Assembly (NCBI RefSeq): GCF_003555545.1
Contig: NZ_CP032157.1
Coordinates: 7,134,546-7,198,545, forward strand
Source of the DNA: Paraflavitalea soli
GTDB lineage: Bacteria; Bacteroidota; Bacteroidia; Chitinophagales; Chitinophagaceae
Length of the DNA stretch: 64,000 nucleotides
Direction: 5' to 3'
This document shows positions 15,415-25,200 of the stretch, one piece after another. Under the pieces are notes generated by a model that was given only the letters and a program-made list of their open reading frames with translations, searched no databases and was not told the origin of the DNA. Numbering within the stretch: the stretch's first letter is position 1; the number at the start of each line of letters is the position of its first letter. The position numbers and the translations under genes were made by a program.

Positions 15415-16479
15415 ATGAAAAAGATATGGTATTCATTCCGCTTCCTGATCATTACGATCGCTGCTTTTGCTGTGGCCCGCTGTAACCAAAAGACGGAAGC
15501 CAAAACCGCTGCTGCTGTTAGTGACAATGCTATTGCTGTAAAGCTTCAACCGGTAACTGATACCAGCTTTGCGCCGGTGTTGCGGTATTCCGGCACCATT
15601 GCTTCTACTACAGAGGCAACGCTGTCTTTCAAAACCGGGGGTATTATTTCAAGGATCTATGTAAAAGAAGGAGATCATGTGGTGAAAGGTCAGCTGCTGG
15701 CAACGCTCGATCTTACAGAGATCAATGCCCAGGTACAACAGGCGGCCCAAAGTGCGGAGAAAGCACAGCGGGATGTAACGAGAGCCAGGAATTTGTACAA
15801 CGATACAGTAGCCACCTTGGAGCAATTACAGAATGCTACTACCCAGGAGCAGGTAGCCAGTGAAGGACTGCGTATTGCACGCTTCAACCAGCAGTATGCG
15901 CAGATAAGAGCTACCGAGAATGGCACTATTGTCAAAAAGATCATGAATGAAGGAGAAATGGCTGCTTCCGGCTCACCGGTATTTTTTGTGAATGGCAATG
16001 CGGGCAGTGACTGGGTAATGCGGTTTGGTGTATCAGATAAAGATTGGGCAGTGCTGCGGAAAGGCAATAAAGGAGTGGTATCGCTGGATGCCTATCCGGG
16101 GAAGGAATTCAATGGTCTCGTAACACAAATAGCCGAAGGATCGGATGCTGCCAATGGCACCTACGAAATAGAAGTAAAGGTACTGCCCGACGGTGTGCGC
16201 TTTGCTACGGGGCTGTTTGCAACGGTTCAGTTGCAGCCTTCAGCCCTGCAGCAGGTAACGCTGGTCCCCATTGAGGCTTTGGCAGAAGCAGATGGTAAAA
16301 CGGGGTTTGTTTATACAGTCAACAGTGATCAGAGAACAGTGCAGCGCCATGCGGTGACCATCGCTTTTCTCGAAAAGAACAAAGCGGCTATAGTGCGTGG
16401 ACTCGACGGCGTGCAGCAGGTGATCACGGATGGGGTAGGGTACCTGACAGAGAAATCTATCGTGAAGGTGGTAAAGTGA
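15415..16479 (+). CDS. RND efflux periplasmic adaptor (membrane fusion protein)
   Basis: A 354-aa HlyD/AcrA-type adaptor. The N-terminus is a signal or anchor segment ending AFAVARCNQK; the Cys is suggestive of a lipoprotein, but Arg at -1 is unusual for a lipobox. A biotinyl-lipoyl-like half (SFKTGGIISRIYVKEGDHVV, residues ~65-85), an alpha-hairpin (~95-135), the second lipoyl half (IRATENGTIVKKIMNEGEM) and beta-barrel and membrane-proximal domains (~195-350) follow in normal order. It links the pump and TolC across the periplasm. The pump gene begins 46 bp downstream. Confidence 0.92.
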   Translation: MKKIWYSFRFLIITIAAFAVARCNQKTEAKTAAAVSDNAIAVKLQPVTDTSFAPVLRYSGTIASTTEATLSFKTGGIISRIYVKEGDHVVKGQLLATLDLTEINAQVQQAAQSAEKAQRDVTRARNLYNDTVATLEQLQNATTQEQVASEGLRIARFNQQYAQIRATENGTIVKKIMNEGEMAASGSPVFFVNGNAGSDWVMRFGVSDKDWAVLRKGNKGVVSLDAYPGKEFNGLVTQIAEGSDAANGTYEIEVKVLPDGVRFATGLFATVQLQPSALQQVTLVPIEALAEADGKTGFVYTVNSDQRTVQRHAVTIAFLEKNKAAIVRGLDGVQQVITDGVGYLTEKSIVKVVK

Positions 16480-16525
16480 ATGGTCACTACCCACTCCTAA
16501 GTAATCAAACTCTAATAATCGAATC

Positions 16526-19339
16526 ATGAAAATAACTGACTTCTCAGTCAAGAACTACCAATTCACGCTCATCATTTTTGTGATGATGATCGCCATTGGA
16601 CTTAATTCCTTGTTCAATATGCCGCGTGGGGAGGACCCCGATCTGGAAGCGCCCCAGTTCTCGGCCATTATCATTTATCCGGGTACCAGTCCGCAGGATA
16701 TGGAAGAGCTGGTAGTAGACCCCATCGAAAAGAAATTGAATGAGCTGGATGATGTAAAGAAACTCGTTACCCGTATTGACGATGGGCTGGCCGTGGTACG
16801 CATCGAGTTTAAATATGAAACAGACCCGGAAAGAAAATACCAGGATGTGGTGCGGGAGCTGGATGGCCTGCGGGCAAAATTGCCACAGGATATATTAAGT
16901 ATGGAGGTGCAGAAGTTCACCCCCTCGGATGTAAACATTATCCAGGTAGCGCTGATGAGTGAGACAGCCCCTTATAAGGACCTGGAAGAATGGAGTAAGA
17001 AACTAAAAGAAAGACTGGAGAAAGTAAAGTCGTTGAAGAACGTAGAGAACCAGGCCTTCCCGCAACAGCAGGTAAGGGTATCCCTGCACCTGGAAAAGCT
17101 GGCGCAAAATAAGATACCGCTCAACAAGGTACTGGGCGCCATTCAAAGTGAGAATGTAAATATTCCCGGTGGCAGTATTGAAATGGGAAGTAAAAAATTC
17201 AACGTAAAGACGAGTGGTAATTATAAATCAGTAGAAGAAATAAAGAATACGATCGTTAGCAGCGCCAACGGTAAGCTGGTCTATGTAAGGGATATTGCAG
17301 AGGTGGCATTTGATTATGAAGAGCAGAGTTATATGGCCCGGCTCAATGGCAAGCGCGGTGTATTTGTGGTAGCCAGCCGGAAAATGGGTACTAATATCTT
17401 TGCCGTGGAAGAACAGGTGAAGCCCATACTGGAGCAGTTTCAGAAAGAACTGCCCAAGAGTATTGGCTATGAACAAAGCTTCGACAATGCCGAGAGTGTG
17501 CGCACCAGGCTGGGGGGCTTTACCCGCGATTTTGGGATCGCCATTTTCCTGGTACTGCTTACCTTACTGCCATTGGGATTTCGCGCCTCCATCGTAGTGA
17601 TGATCTCTATCCCCTTGTCGCTGGCCATTGGATTGTTCCTGTTGGATATGTTTGGCATTACCATCAACCAGTTGAGCATTGTGGGCCTTATTGTGGCATT
17701 GGGGTTGTTGGTAGATGACAGCATTGTGGTGGTAGAGAACATTGAACGTTACCTGCGATTGGGCTATAGCAGGAAGGAAGCCGCCATGAAGGCTACCAAA
17801 CAGATCGGGCTGGCCGTATTGGGTTGTACCGCCACGCTGATCTTTGCCTTCCTGCCGCTGATGTTCCTGCCGGAAGGCGCCGGAGATTTTATCCGCAGCC
17901 TGCCTGCCGCTGTGGTGACTACCGTATTGGCCTCCCTGTTTGTGTCCCTTACGATCGTGCCGTTCCTGTCGAGTCGTATATTGAGCCCGCACCACAATCC
18001 GGAGGGCAACATGTTTCTTCGTGGTCTCAAAAGATTCATTGGCGGTTCTTACCGCCGGCTGTTGCACAGCGCCATTGCCCATCCTGTGATCACCTTGCTG
18101 GTAGCGCTGGTCATATTTGTGGGTAGCCTGATGCTGGTGCCGGTGGTTGGCTTCAGTGTATTTCCGGCTTCAGAAAAACCAATGTTCCTGGTGAATATTG
18201 AAACGCCCCTGGGCACCAGCCTGGCGGCAACGGATAAAGTGGCGCGATATGTAGAGCAGGAGATCAAAACTATTCCCGATCTCAAGAATTATGCGACCAA
18301 TGTAGGGCATGGCAATCCCCGTATTTATTACAATGTCATTCCTCAGAACGAAGCCAGTAACTATGCCCAGCTTTTTGTGCAGCTGAAGGAGACGCCTCCT
18401 TCCAAAAAGGTGAAGCTGATCGATGAACTGCGCACGAAGTTCAAGGATTATCCCAATGCTAAAATTGAAGTGAAGGATTTTGAACAGGGACCGCCCGTAG
18501 AAGCACCCATTGCCATCCGGCTGTTCGGTGAAGACCTGGATACCTTGCGGGCTTTGTCGTTCCGCGTAGAAGACCTGTTGAAGAAAACGCCGGGCACCAT
18601 GTATGTCAATAATGAATTGACCACACTGAAGACGGATATCAGGATAAAGGTGAACAAAGAGAAAGCAGGTATGCTGGGTGTGCCTGTCAATGAAATAGAC
18701 CGCTCCGTGCGTATGGCCATAGCGGGCCTGAATATTGGCACTTTCCGTAAGGAGAACGGAGATGAGTACAATATCAATGTCACCCTTCCCCGGGGCGATC
18801 ACCAGACCCTGGAAGCGCTGCAGAAAGTGTATGTGACTACCTACAACAATGTATCTGTGCCCCTGGGGCAGGTGGCCGATATACAATTTCAGGCTTCGCC
18901 CACCAGTATTAAACACTATGATAAAGACAGGTATACTGTCACTACCGCATTTGTACAAAGCGGATTCAACACGACGAAGATCACAGATGGATTATTGAAA
19001 AACCTGGACACGATGCAGTTCCCGGCGGGCACACACTATGTGGCAGCAGGTGAAGTGGAAAGCAAGCAGGATAGTTTTGGCGGACTGGGAACCATTGTCC
19101 TGATCACCATCTTTGGCATACTCGGTATACTGGTACTGGAGTTTAAAACGTTCCGGGGTACATTGATCGTGCTGTCGGTAGTGCCGTTGGGTATCATTGG
19201 GGCTGTACTTATACTGCTGGCTACGGGAAATACCTTTTCTTTTGTGGCTGTTATAGGTATTATTGCATTGATCGGTATTGAGGTCAAGAACTCTATCTTG
19301 CTCGTGGATTATACGGATCAGTTGCGTAAGGGGGGATGA
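16526..19339 (+). pseudogene. RND efflux pump permease, main part, interrupted by a frameshift
   Basis: 937 residues of an AcrB/HAE1-like proton-driven exporter: TM1 at ~12-28, a periplasmic porter domain, TM2-6 (LVDDSIVVVENIERYL near residue 395 with the proton-relay acidic residues), a second porter domain and TM7-10 up to KNSILLVDYTDQLRKGG. The frame ends at 19337-19339 just after a run of six G (19330-19335). The missing C-terminus continues in another frame from 19336. One more G, or a -1 ribosomal shift on G-GGG-GGA, would give the normal RKGGMSLDDAIQEAG. It is therefore a sequencing error, a real mutation, phase variation or a programmed frameshift. Without the tail two membrane helices are lost and the pump should not work. 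Confidence 0.85.
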
Positions 19340-19596
19340 GCCTGGATGATGCCATACAGGAAGCCGGGGAAACGAGGTTTGTGCCCATCATTCTTACTAC
19401 GCTTACAGCAATAGGCGGGTTGATGCCGCTGGTCATCGAGAACAATCCTTTGTATACGCCGCTGGCATTGGTGATCATCGGTGGGTTGATCAGTTCAACG
19501 CTGCTCACCCGGGTGGTAACGCCGGTGCTGTATAAGTTGCTGGCGCCGAAAATACAGGTGGAAGCTGAGCCGGCAATCGGCGATCGTGAATCGTGA
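19336..19596 (+). pseudogene. RND efflux pump permease, C-terminal fragment (TM11-12)
   Basis: 86 residues beginning MSLDDAIQEAGETRFVPIIL, which directly continue the preceding frame in every AcrB-like protein of this group. It carries the last two helices (FVPIILTTLTAIGGLMPLVI and LYTPLALVIIGGLISSTLL, then RVVTPVLYKLLAP). Its ATG overlaps the TGA of the first part (ATGA), so translational coupling could make a separate peptide. The last residues, EAEPAIGDRES, are encoded by a seven-base repeat array (19568-19602) and are not family sequence. Confidence 0.8.
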
Positions 19597-19602
19597 ATCG
19601 GT
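19568..19602. repeat. Heptad repeat, TCGGCAA/TCGTGAA family
   Basis: Units CCGGCAA, TCGGCGA, TCGTGAA, TCGTGAA, TCGGTCC run across the last codons and stop of the RND fragment. Related arrays lie at 5482-5510 and, inverted, at 19722-19745. Confidence 0.75.
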
Positions 19603-19650
19603 CCCGCTGATCTTTGATGTGCGCGGGGTAGGCCACCGGTTATCAAAATA

Positions 19651-19690
19651 CAAATGGTGGGTCGCCTTTAACAAGGCGGCTCACCATTTG
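19651..19690 (+). repeat. Conserved hairpin element, copy 1
   Basis: CAAATGGTGGGTCGCCTT pairs with AAGGCGGCTCACCATTTG around TAAC. The two non-Watson-Crick positions (G opposite T, T opposite G) are G-U wobbles in a plus-strand transcript. The core GGTGGGTCGCC ... GGCGGCTCACC is repeated with both wobbles in copy 2 at 21742-21798. The outer arms differ between the copies but pair within each copy. Confidence 0.75.
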
Positions 19691-19721
19691 CTTTATAATG
19701 ACCAATAAATATTCATCAACA

Positions 19722-19745
19722 CATTGCCGACTGCCGATTGCCGGT
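19722..19745. repeat. Heptad repeat, TTGCCGA family
   Basis: ATTGCCG, ACTGCCG, ATTGCCG units directly next to the stop codon of the S9 peptidase gene. This is the reverse complement of the 19568 family. Confidence 0.7.
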
Positions 19746-21671
19746 TTAATTCAGCTTGTGCTGCGTGGTATCTCCTTTCAGGTGTTTATCTAAGAACTGT
19801 AATATCTGTCCATAGCCTTTGATCTCATTTTCTTTCTTCTGGAAGCCATGGCCTTCATCGGGGAAAACTACATATTCTACCGGCACCCCATTTTTCTTAA
19901 CGGCTGCCACTACTTCATCACTTTCAATTTTCAATACCCGCGGATCGTTGGCGCCCTGTAATACCATTAAGGGCTTTTTGATATTGCCTGCATGTAATAG
20001 GGGAGAGAATTGTTTTAAACGAACTGTGTCGGCTGTATTGGGATCTCCGATCTCTTCATACAAAGCCTTTTTGAAAGATTCCCAGTAAGGAGGCACTTCT
20101 TTCAGGGTACGCAGCCAGTTGGCCACGCCAAAGAGGTCTACCCCGGTCTTGAATTCATCGGGTTGGAAACTCAGCGCGGCTAGTGTCATATAACCTCCAT
20201 AGGAACCGCCAATGATGCCGATCCTGGTGGAATCGATATAAGGCAGGGAAGCAAGGTGCTTTTTGCCCCATACACAATCCTGCAGGTCCTTTTCACCATG
20301 GTTGCGGTTATCCATTTTATAGAAAGACTTACCATAACCACTGCTGCCCCGGTTGTTCACCGCAAGGATTGCATAGCCATGGTTCACCAGGTATTGGATC
20401 AGGGAGAAATAACCGGCCCTCGATTGTCCGCCTGGTCCACCATGCACCCATACCAGGGCAGGTACTTTATTGGCAGCGCTGGCTTGATGGGGTTTGTAAT
20501 AAATGGCTGGTATCTCCAGGCCGTCAAATGATTTGTAGCGTATTATTTCAGCGGATACCAATTCATCCTCCTTGATCTCCGGATTGAGCGTATTGGTCAG
20601 CTTCTTTAGTTCTTTCGTGCCAAAGTCATATACATAGATATTATTGGGTGATTTGGAGCTGCCTACGGAGAGGCGCATTTTGTTTTCACTTCGTGAGATG
20701 CTTACCCCCTGGATATCGCCATCATCAATTTTAGGGAAGTCGATAGCCTGGCCGGTCTTGTGGTCGAAGATGTAGATCTTGTTCTTGCCATCTTCATTCA
20801 CCCCAATTACCCGGTATTTCTCATTATAAGAAAGGTACATGTACATCACATCCCAATTGGTGCTGTACAGCTTTTCTTTCTTGCCCGTAGGGATATCATA
20901 TTTCACTACATACTGGTATTCGCTGCCATCATCAGTAGAATAATACAGGCTATTGTTGTCCAGCGAAAATTGCAGGGGTGTATTGTTGCTGGGCACACTG
21001 TCTGTATTCAGCTGTTTCGTTTGTTTGGTTTGCTGGTCCACCAGGAAGATATTGTTGGAAGAGGTGGTAAGCGTTTGTACCAATGCCAGGTAACGTTCAT
21101 TGTCGGATAGCGCGCCTACATCAAAACCATTGTCATTCTTATAGATCATATTGGATTTCCAACCGGCGGTATCCATCTTATACAGGTCGAAATAGCGGGG
21201 ATCGCGTTTGTTGCTGTTGTAATAGAGTGATCTGTTGTCGCGGCTCCAGCCATAGAAGCCGGCTTTTTCTTTGGCGCCAGGGGTGAGGTCTTTCACGCTG
21301 CTGTCGCCCTTATCCAGGAACAGGTGATCATTTTCATTGCCGCCTTTATCGGAGCTATAGATAAAATGCGTGGTACCGGGTACATAATCATTGCCAAAAA
21401 CAGATTCTTTGGTAGAGGCCGTCAGGGCTTTTTTCTGGCCACTGGCGATATCGATCTCATAGGCATTGTAGATACCGCTTTCATTGCTGCTGATGAGCAG
21501 CTTCTTATCGTCCGATGAAAAGGCGCCACCGCCTACATTGGTGCTTTTGTAAAACTGTTCGATGGAGTATTGGGCCACTTGCCGGGCTTCGGGTTCTTTT
21601 TCTTTGGCTTGTTCATTGTTACAAGCCGCCAGGGAGCCTGTAACCGCAATCAGGAAAAGGTGTTTTTTCAT
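19746..21671 (-). CDS. S9-family prolyl oligopeptidase-like lipoprotein
   Basis: A 641-aa exported serine peptidase. The start MKKHLFLIAVTGSLAACNNE has a lipobox-like AAC, so it is probably lipid-anchored. Residues ~40-370 form a WD40/TolB-like beta-propeller; residues ~385-640 are the alpha/beta-hydrolase domain with HGGPGG (410-415) and the triad Ser490 (GGSYGG), Asp576 (GANDPRV) and His608 (DEGHGF). Members cleave short peptides after Pro, Ala or other residues; specificity cannot be read here. It is monocistronic, flanked on both sides by copies of the same hairpin element. Confidence 0.92.
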   Translation of the reverse strand: MKKHLFLIAVTGSLAACNNEQAKEKEPEARQVAQYSIEQFYKSTNVGGGAFSSDDKKLLISSNESGIYNAYEIDIASGQKKALTASTKESVFGNDYVPGTTHFIYSSDKGGNENDHLFLDKGDSSVKDLTPGAKEKAGFYGWSRDNRSLYYNSNKRDPRYFDLYKMDTAGWKSNMIYKNDNGFDVGALSDNERYLALVQTLTTSSNNIFLVDQQTKQTKQLNTDSVPSNNTPLQFSLDNNSLYYSTDDGSEYQYVVKYDIPTGKKEKLYSTNWDVMYMYLSYNEKYRVIGVNEDGKNKIYIFDHKTGQAIDFPKIDDGDIQGVSISRSENKMRLSVGSSKSPNNIYVYDFGTKELKKLTNTLNPEIKEDELVSAEIIRYKSFDGLEIPAIYYKPHQASAANKVPALVWVHGGPGGQSRAGYFSLIQYLVNHGYAILAVNNRGSSGYGKSFYKMDNRNHGEKDLQDCVWGKKHLASLPYIDSTRIGIIGGSYGGYMTLAALSFQPDEFKTGVDLFGVANWLRTLKEVPPYWESFKKALYEEIGDPNTADTVRLKQFSPLLHAGNIKKPLMVLQGANDPRVLKIESDEVVAAVKKNGVPVEYVVFPDEGHGFQKKENEIKGYGQILQFLDKHLKGDTTQHKLN

Positions 21672-21741
21672 GTCTAAGATGGTTTTAAAAGAGAAGGTAA
21701 TGAAATAAAAGCTGCGGAAACTGGGTATAATTATGGACGGC

Positions 21742-21798
21742 AGTAGTAAGATCAGGGTGGGTCGCCCTTCAAGGGCGGCTCACCCTGATCTTACTACT
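21742..21798 (+). repeat. Conserved hairpin element, copy 2
   Basis: AGTAGTAAGATCAGGGTG continuing to GGTCGCCC on the left pairs with the matching right arm ending CTGATCTTACTACT. The arm is about 27 bp, longer than in copy 1. The core and both wobble positions equal copy 1, in the same orientation. It lies 70 bp upstream of the S9 peptidase start. Confidence 0.8.
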
Positions 21799-21810
21799 TA
21801 CAAACGTGAC

Positions 21811-21842
21811 AAAAGAAAAAGGGAGGCCTGGACGGACCTCCC
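21811..21842 (-). terminator. Rho-independent terminator of the VIT-domain gene
   Basis: On the minus strand GGGAGGTCC, a short loop, GGCCTCCC and then TTTTTCTTTT. It lies 80 bp after the stop of the VIT-domain gene. Confidence 0.8.
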
Positions 21843-21922
21843 AATATGTAGGTAAGCACTGACTCTGCTTGTATGTACGGAACAATGATGTGTTTGGTTT
21901 GCTGTGTCAGGATTTTAATGGG

Positions 21923-24900
21923 CTAGTCTTTGCCCGCCCGGGCAGCTACCGGAAGTTCTTTACCACTCACCTTGCCAAACTCAAATTCGCCCACTAAGAT
22001 GCCTCCCTTCTCATCGCTTTTTTCCATTTGCAGGGTAATGAGTTTCCTTTCCTGGCGGCCATCGGCATAATGGGTAAAGATCTCGGCCAATACCGTTGTT
22101 GGACCGCTGATCTTAATTTGCTGGTCGCCATAATAATTCACCTTCACCTGGTATTTTCCTTTGATCGCTTTCTTCAGCAGGAATTGTTCCGGGCCATACC
22201 CATCAGTGAAATCATCGGAGATCCTGCCGCCGATCAGGGTTTCTTTATGGCTGTAGTAGCAGGTTTCCTGGTTGGGATCGGTCACCCACAGGTCCATATC
22301 TGTATCGCTCTTATTCCAGTTCAGCACCACCCGTATATCTGTAGGCATGGCGTGGATCAGTTTGGGATCGATGCCCGATAGGTTCAGCTTTTTCCGGTGC
22401 AGGCTGATCAGTTGGTTGATCTCTGTAACGATGATCTCCTCAATGCCTTCATACATACCGGCCATACTTTCGCTGTAATCCCTTTTAAGGGCCGTATAAA
22501 GCGTATCCAGCGCCTGTTGATATCTGCCGGCATCTGCCAGCGCCAGTCCGTAATCGCGGTAGCTATGGGGTTCCTGTGGCCTCCATTGCAATACCTTGCG
22601 GAACACTGTCACCGCTTCTTCGTAAGCACCGGCTTCCCGGAGTTTAAAGCCCAGCAGTTTGTACAATTCATGATTTTCGAGGTCTATCTCCGCCATATTG
22701 GTCAGGATCTGTAAGGCCGTCAGTGTATCCTGCTCCCGGAAGAAAAAATTAGCTACATCATAATAGAAAGTGGGGGTGTACAGGTATTCCTGGCGGATGG
22801 CCAGGTAAGCCTTGTACCGGTTGCCGGCCTTTTCTTTGGCCAATGCCTGTAAGTAGGTGCGATCAGGTGTCCATTGTTTCACATTAATGGTACTCATGAT
22901 CTGCCTGCTGCCGTCCCCATCATGCCTGTTGTCGGGGGCTTCCCTTACCTCCTCGTCTTTTACTATGCGGGGAGCGGTGAAATTGTATTGATATTGGATC
23001 GATGATCTTTTGGCGCGGCTATCATCAGCTGTTACGCCTGCTACGCGTCCCTGCAATGCCTCCGCTGAAAATTGTTTGTTTTCCTGAAGCTGCGGGGCGG
23101 ATACAGTAGCCGTGCTGCCCGCTATATCTCTTCTTCGCTGTGTACCCATACCAACTACTATCACTTCCTCTAGTTTTTCCTGTGCAGGAGGAGGGATAGC
23201 TTCAGCGGCTACCCCTTCCATATTTTGGGTCCGTACGGATACACTCATGACCGACGTATCTGCATTGGCCGGCTTGTTCTTTTTCTCCGGCCGGGGTTTA
23301 GCTTGCGCCATGAAATTCCTGTTCCACCAGGTCACCAGTGTATTGAGTTGTGCCAGGGCATTGGCCAGGGTGACCTGTTCCCTGCTTTGCCGCTGCGCCA
23401 GTTGCTGTTTGATCAGCCGGTCATACTGTGGGCGCAATTCAGCAGGAGGTTCTATCTCATACCGTACATAGTCATTCACGGTTTCCAGCACAATGAGGGA
23501 GGTATTGCGGGTTACAATAGAGAACCGCTTGCCCAGGAAGGTGATCATCTCTTTATTTTGCTCATACTGCACATCCAGCTCCCCGAGTTTCTTCTGCGCC
23601 CATACCCTGGCCAGGTTCACCTTGCCCGCCTGTTGTTTACTGTAATCGAGGCTCACTGTTTTTTCTGTGGTTACAGTATTGCCATAACCAAATTGCAGGG
23701 TAATGGTTGCTTTGGGTTCAGTAACGATACCTGCCACCGAGAAATTATTCAATACAGGCTGGGGCAGGGAAGGGTAGGTCTCACTTACCTGCCGGTTGTT
23801 TTTGATGCCAAGGAATTGCAAGGATTGTTGTGTCAGTAATTTTTCTGCTTCCGCTGGTTTCAGTGCTTCCAGATTGACGAAAACGCCGCCTGTTTTTTGA
23901 GCAATGTATTGCAGGTTGGCAAAATCGGAACGTGGGGCAGAAGTGACGGTATACACCGGCCTGGCTGGCAGCTTCATTTCCTGGTCGCTCAGCGATGACA
24001 GGCCATCTGTAAAGAAGAGGTATTCATCACTGGCCGGCAAGTCGATCCTGCTGTAATTGGTACCGCCATCATAATTCAATTGTTCGATGGCTTTTCTAAG
24101 TTCGCTCCAGTTACCCTGGCGGATCGTGAACGTGCCTGCTTTCCGGAATGTATTGTTGAGTACGGCCAGGTGCACCACCAGGTTATCGTTGTGGGCAATA
24201 TAGGCGCCAAGGAGCTCTAACTCTTTTTTAGTGTTCCGGTTCAGTCCACTCAGGGAGGCATCCCAAAGGATGGTAGTCTCATTGACCCTCGCCTTGGGTC
24301 TGCTGTTCTTTTGCGGAAAGCAATTGACCAGGAAATAATAGTTGCCGCCCGATTCCTGCATCATGGCCTCTGTATTGTCGGGCGATTTGGGAATGGTGAT
24401 CGTTAGCGAGTGCTCCGGGGTAAAGTTTTCTTTATTAAGAGAGGCCGTATAATTATGATTCCATTCTTTGAATTGCAGGTCCCCATCGGGTTCTTCTTCC
24501 AGTTGTGGCTGCAAGGCTGATTGCAGAACGGATAGTTCCATTTTGAAATGATCGATCGGCTTTTTATGGTCCAGGGGCAGGTGGTAACGCAGGGCTTGTT
24601 TGCCGGTGAATTTCAACTCTTCTTCAAAGGCAATGATGATGGTACGTGCGCCATTGGGTGGCAGGGGATAAATGCGGGTGCGGAAATTGTTGCCTTCCAC
24701 CCTTTCCAGGAGGCCCGGGTCTACCCGCTGGTGTTCGATCTCCTCAAATACCTGGGTGGCTTTTTCTTTCTCTACCGGCACTGCTTCACGCATCTGTCCA
24801 TTGATGTCCAGGGCATACCGGCTCACGGATATGCCTTCGGGCATGGGGAAGATCAGCTCTCCTTCCAGTATACGGTTGTGCTTATTGCGGAAGGTCATTT

Positions 24901-25075
24901 CCATGGTGGTAATGGCAATGTTGCCGGCTATTTTTACATCCACACAAAGGTGGCTGAGGTATACCTGCGGGTCTTCTTTATCATTGATCTTGAGTTGGGG
25001 CAGCTGGGCCTGGGCAAGGAGGTGGCAGGCCATGCATAGCAGCAAGGCCACGCCGAAGCGTGTTCCGATCGTCAT
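21923..25075 (-). CDS. VIT-domain protein with embedded TonB-plug-like motif, TPR and DUF2135 domains
   Basis: A 1050-aa exported protein (signal peptide ~1-23). Residues ~28-160 form a VIT domain (VDVKIAGNIAITTMEMTFRN, EGELIFPMPEGISVSRYALD). Residues ~265-420 resemble a von Willebrand A-like domain, with TILWDASLSG in place of a normal MIDAS DxSxS. At ~635-685 VIVVGMGTQRRRDIAGSTAT and ALQGRVAGV match the opening of a SusC-type TonB-receptor plug, but no barrel follows. Residues ~785-880 hold TPR-like repeats and ~930-1035 a DUF2135 domain (VVLNWNKSDTDMDLWVTDP). The function is unknown; it is probably a periplasmic or surface scaffold. It has its own terminator. Confidence 0.8.
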   Translation of the reverse strand: MTIGTRFGVALLLCMACHLLAQAQLPQLKINDKEDPQVYLSHLCVDVKIAGNIAITTMEMTFRNKHNRILEGELIFPMPEGISVSRYALDINGQMREAVPVEKEKATQVFEEIEHQRVDPGLLERVEGNNFRTRIYPLPPNGARTIIIAFEEELKFTGKQALRYHLPLDHKKPIDHFKMELSVLQSALQPQLEEEPDGDLQFKEWNHNYTASLNKENFTPEHSLTITIPKSPDNTEAMMQESGGNYYFLVNCFPQKNSRPKARVNETTILWDASLSGLNRNTKKELELLGAYIAHNDNLVVHLAVLNNTFRKAGTFTIRQGNWSELRKAIEQLNYDGGTNYSRIDLPASDEYLFFTDGLSSLSDQEMKLPARPVYTVTSAPRSDFANLQYIAQKTGGVFVNLEALKPAEAEKLLTQQSLQFLGIKNNRQVSETYPSLPQPVLNNFSVAGIVTEPKATITLQFGYGNTVTTEKTVSLDYSKQQAGKVNLARVWAQKKLGELDVQYEQNKEMITFLGKRFSIVTRNTSLIVLETVNDYVRYEIEPPAELRPQYDRLIKQQLAQRQSREQVTLANALAQLNTLVTWWNRNFMAQAKPRPEKKNKPANADTSVMSVSVRTQNMEGVAAEAIPPPAQEKLEEVIVVGMGTQRRRDIAGSTATVSAPQLQENKQFSAEALQGRVAGVTADDSRAKRSSIQYQYNFTAPRIVKDEEVREAPDNRHDGDGSRQIMSTINVKQWTPDRTYLQALAKEKAGNRYKAYLAIRQEYLYTPTFYYDVANFFFREQDTLTALQILTNMAEIDLENHELYKLLGFKLREAGAYEEAVTVFRKVLQWRPQEPHSYRDYGLALADAGRYQQALDTLYTALKRDYSESMAGMYEGIEEIIVTEINQLISLHRKKLNLSGIDPKLIHAMPTDIRVVLNWNKSDTDMDLWVTDPNQETCYYSHKETLIGGRISDDFTDGYGPEQFLLKKAIKGKYQVKVNYYGDQQIKISGPTTVLAEIFTHYADGRQERKLITLQMEKSDEKGGILVGEFEFGKVSGKELPVAARAGKD

Positions 25076-25200
25076 AAAGGTGCGTTTCTATACAGATGCA
25101 GGAGTGGGGACGTTTACATAAAAGTTGGATCAGAATAAAACGATTGGAATTATTAAGAAAAACAATAAGTAAATAGAAAGGGCAAAGATTTGTCATTTTT

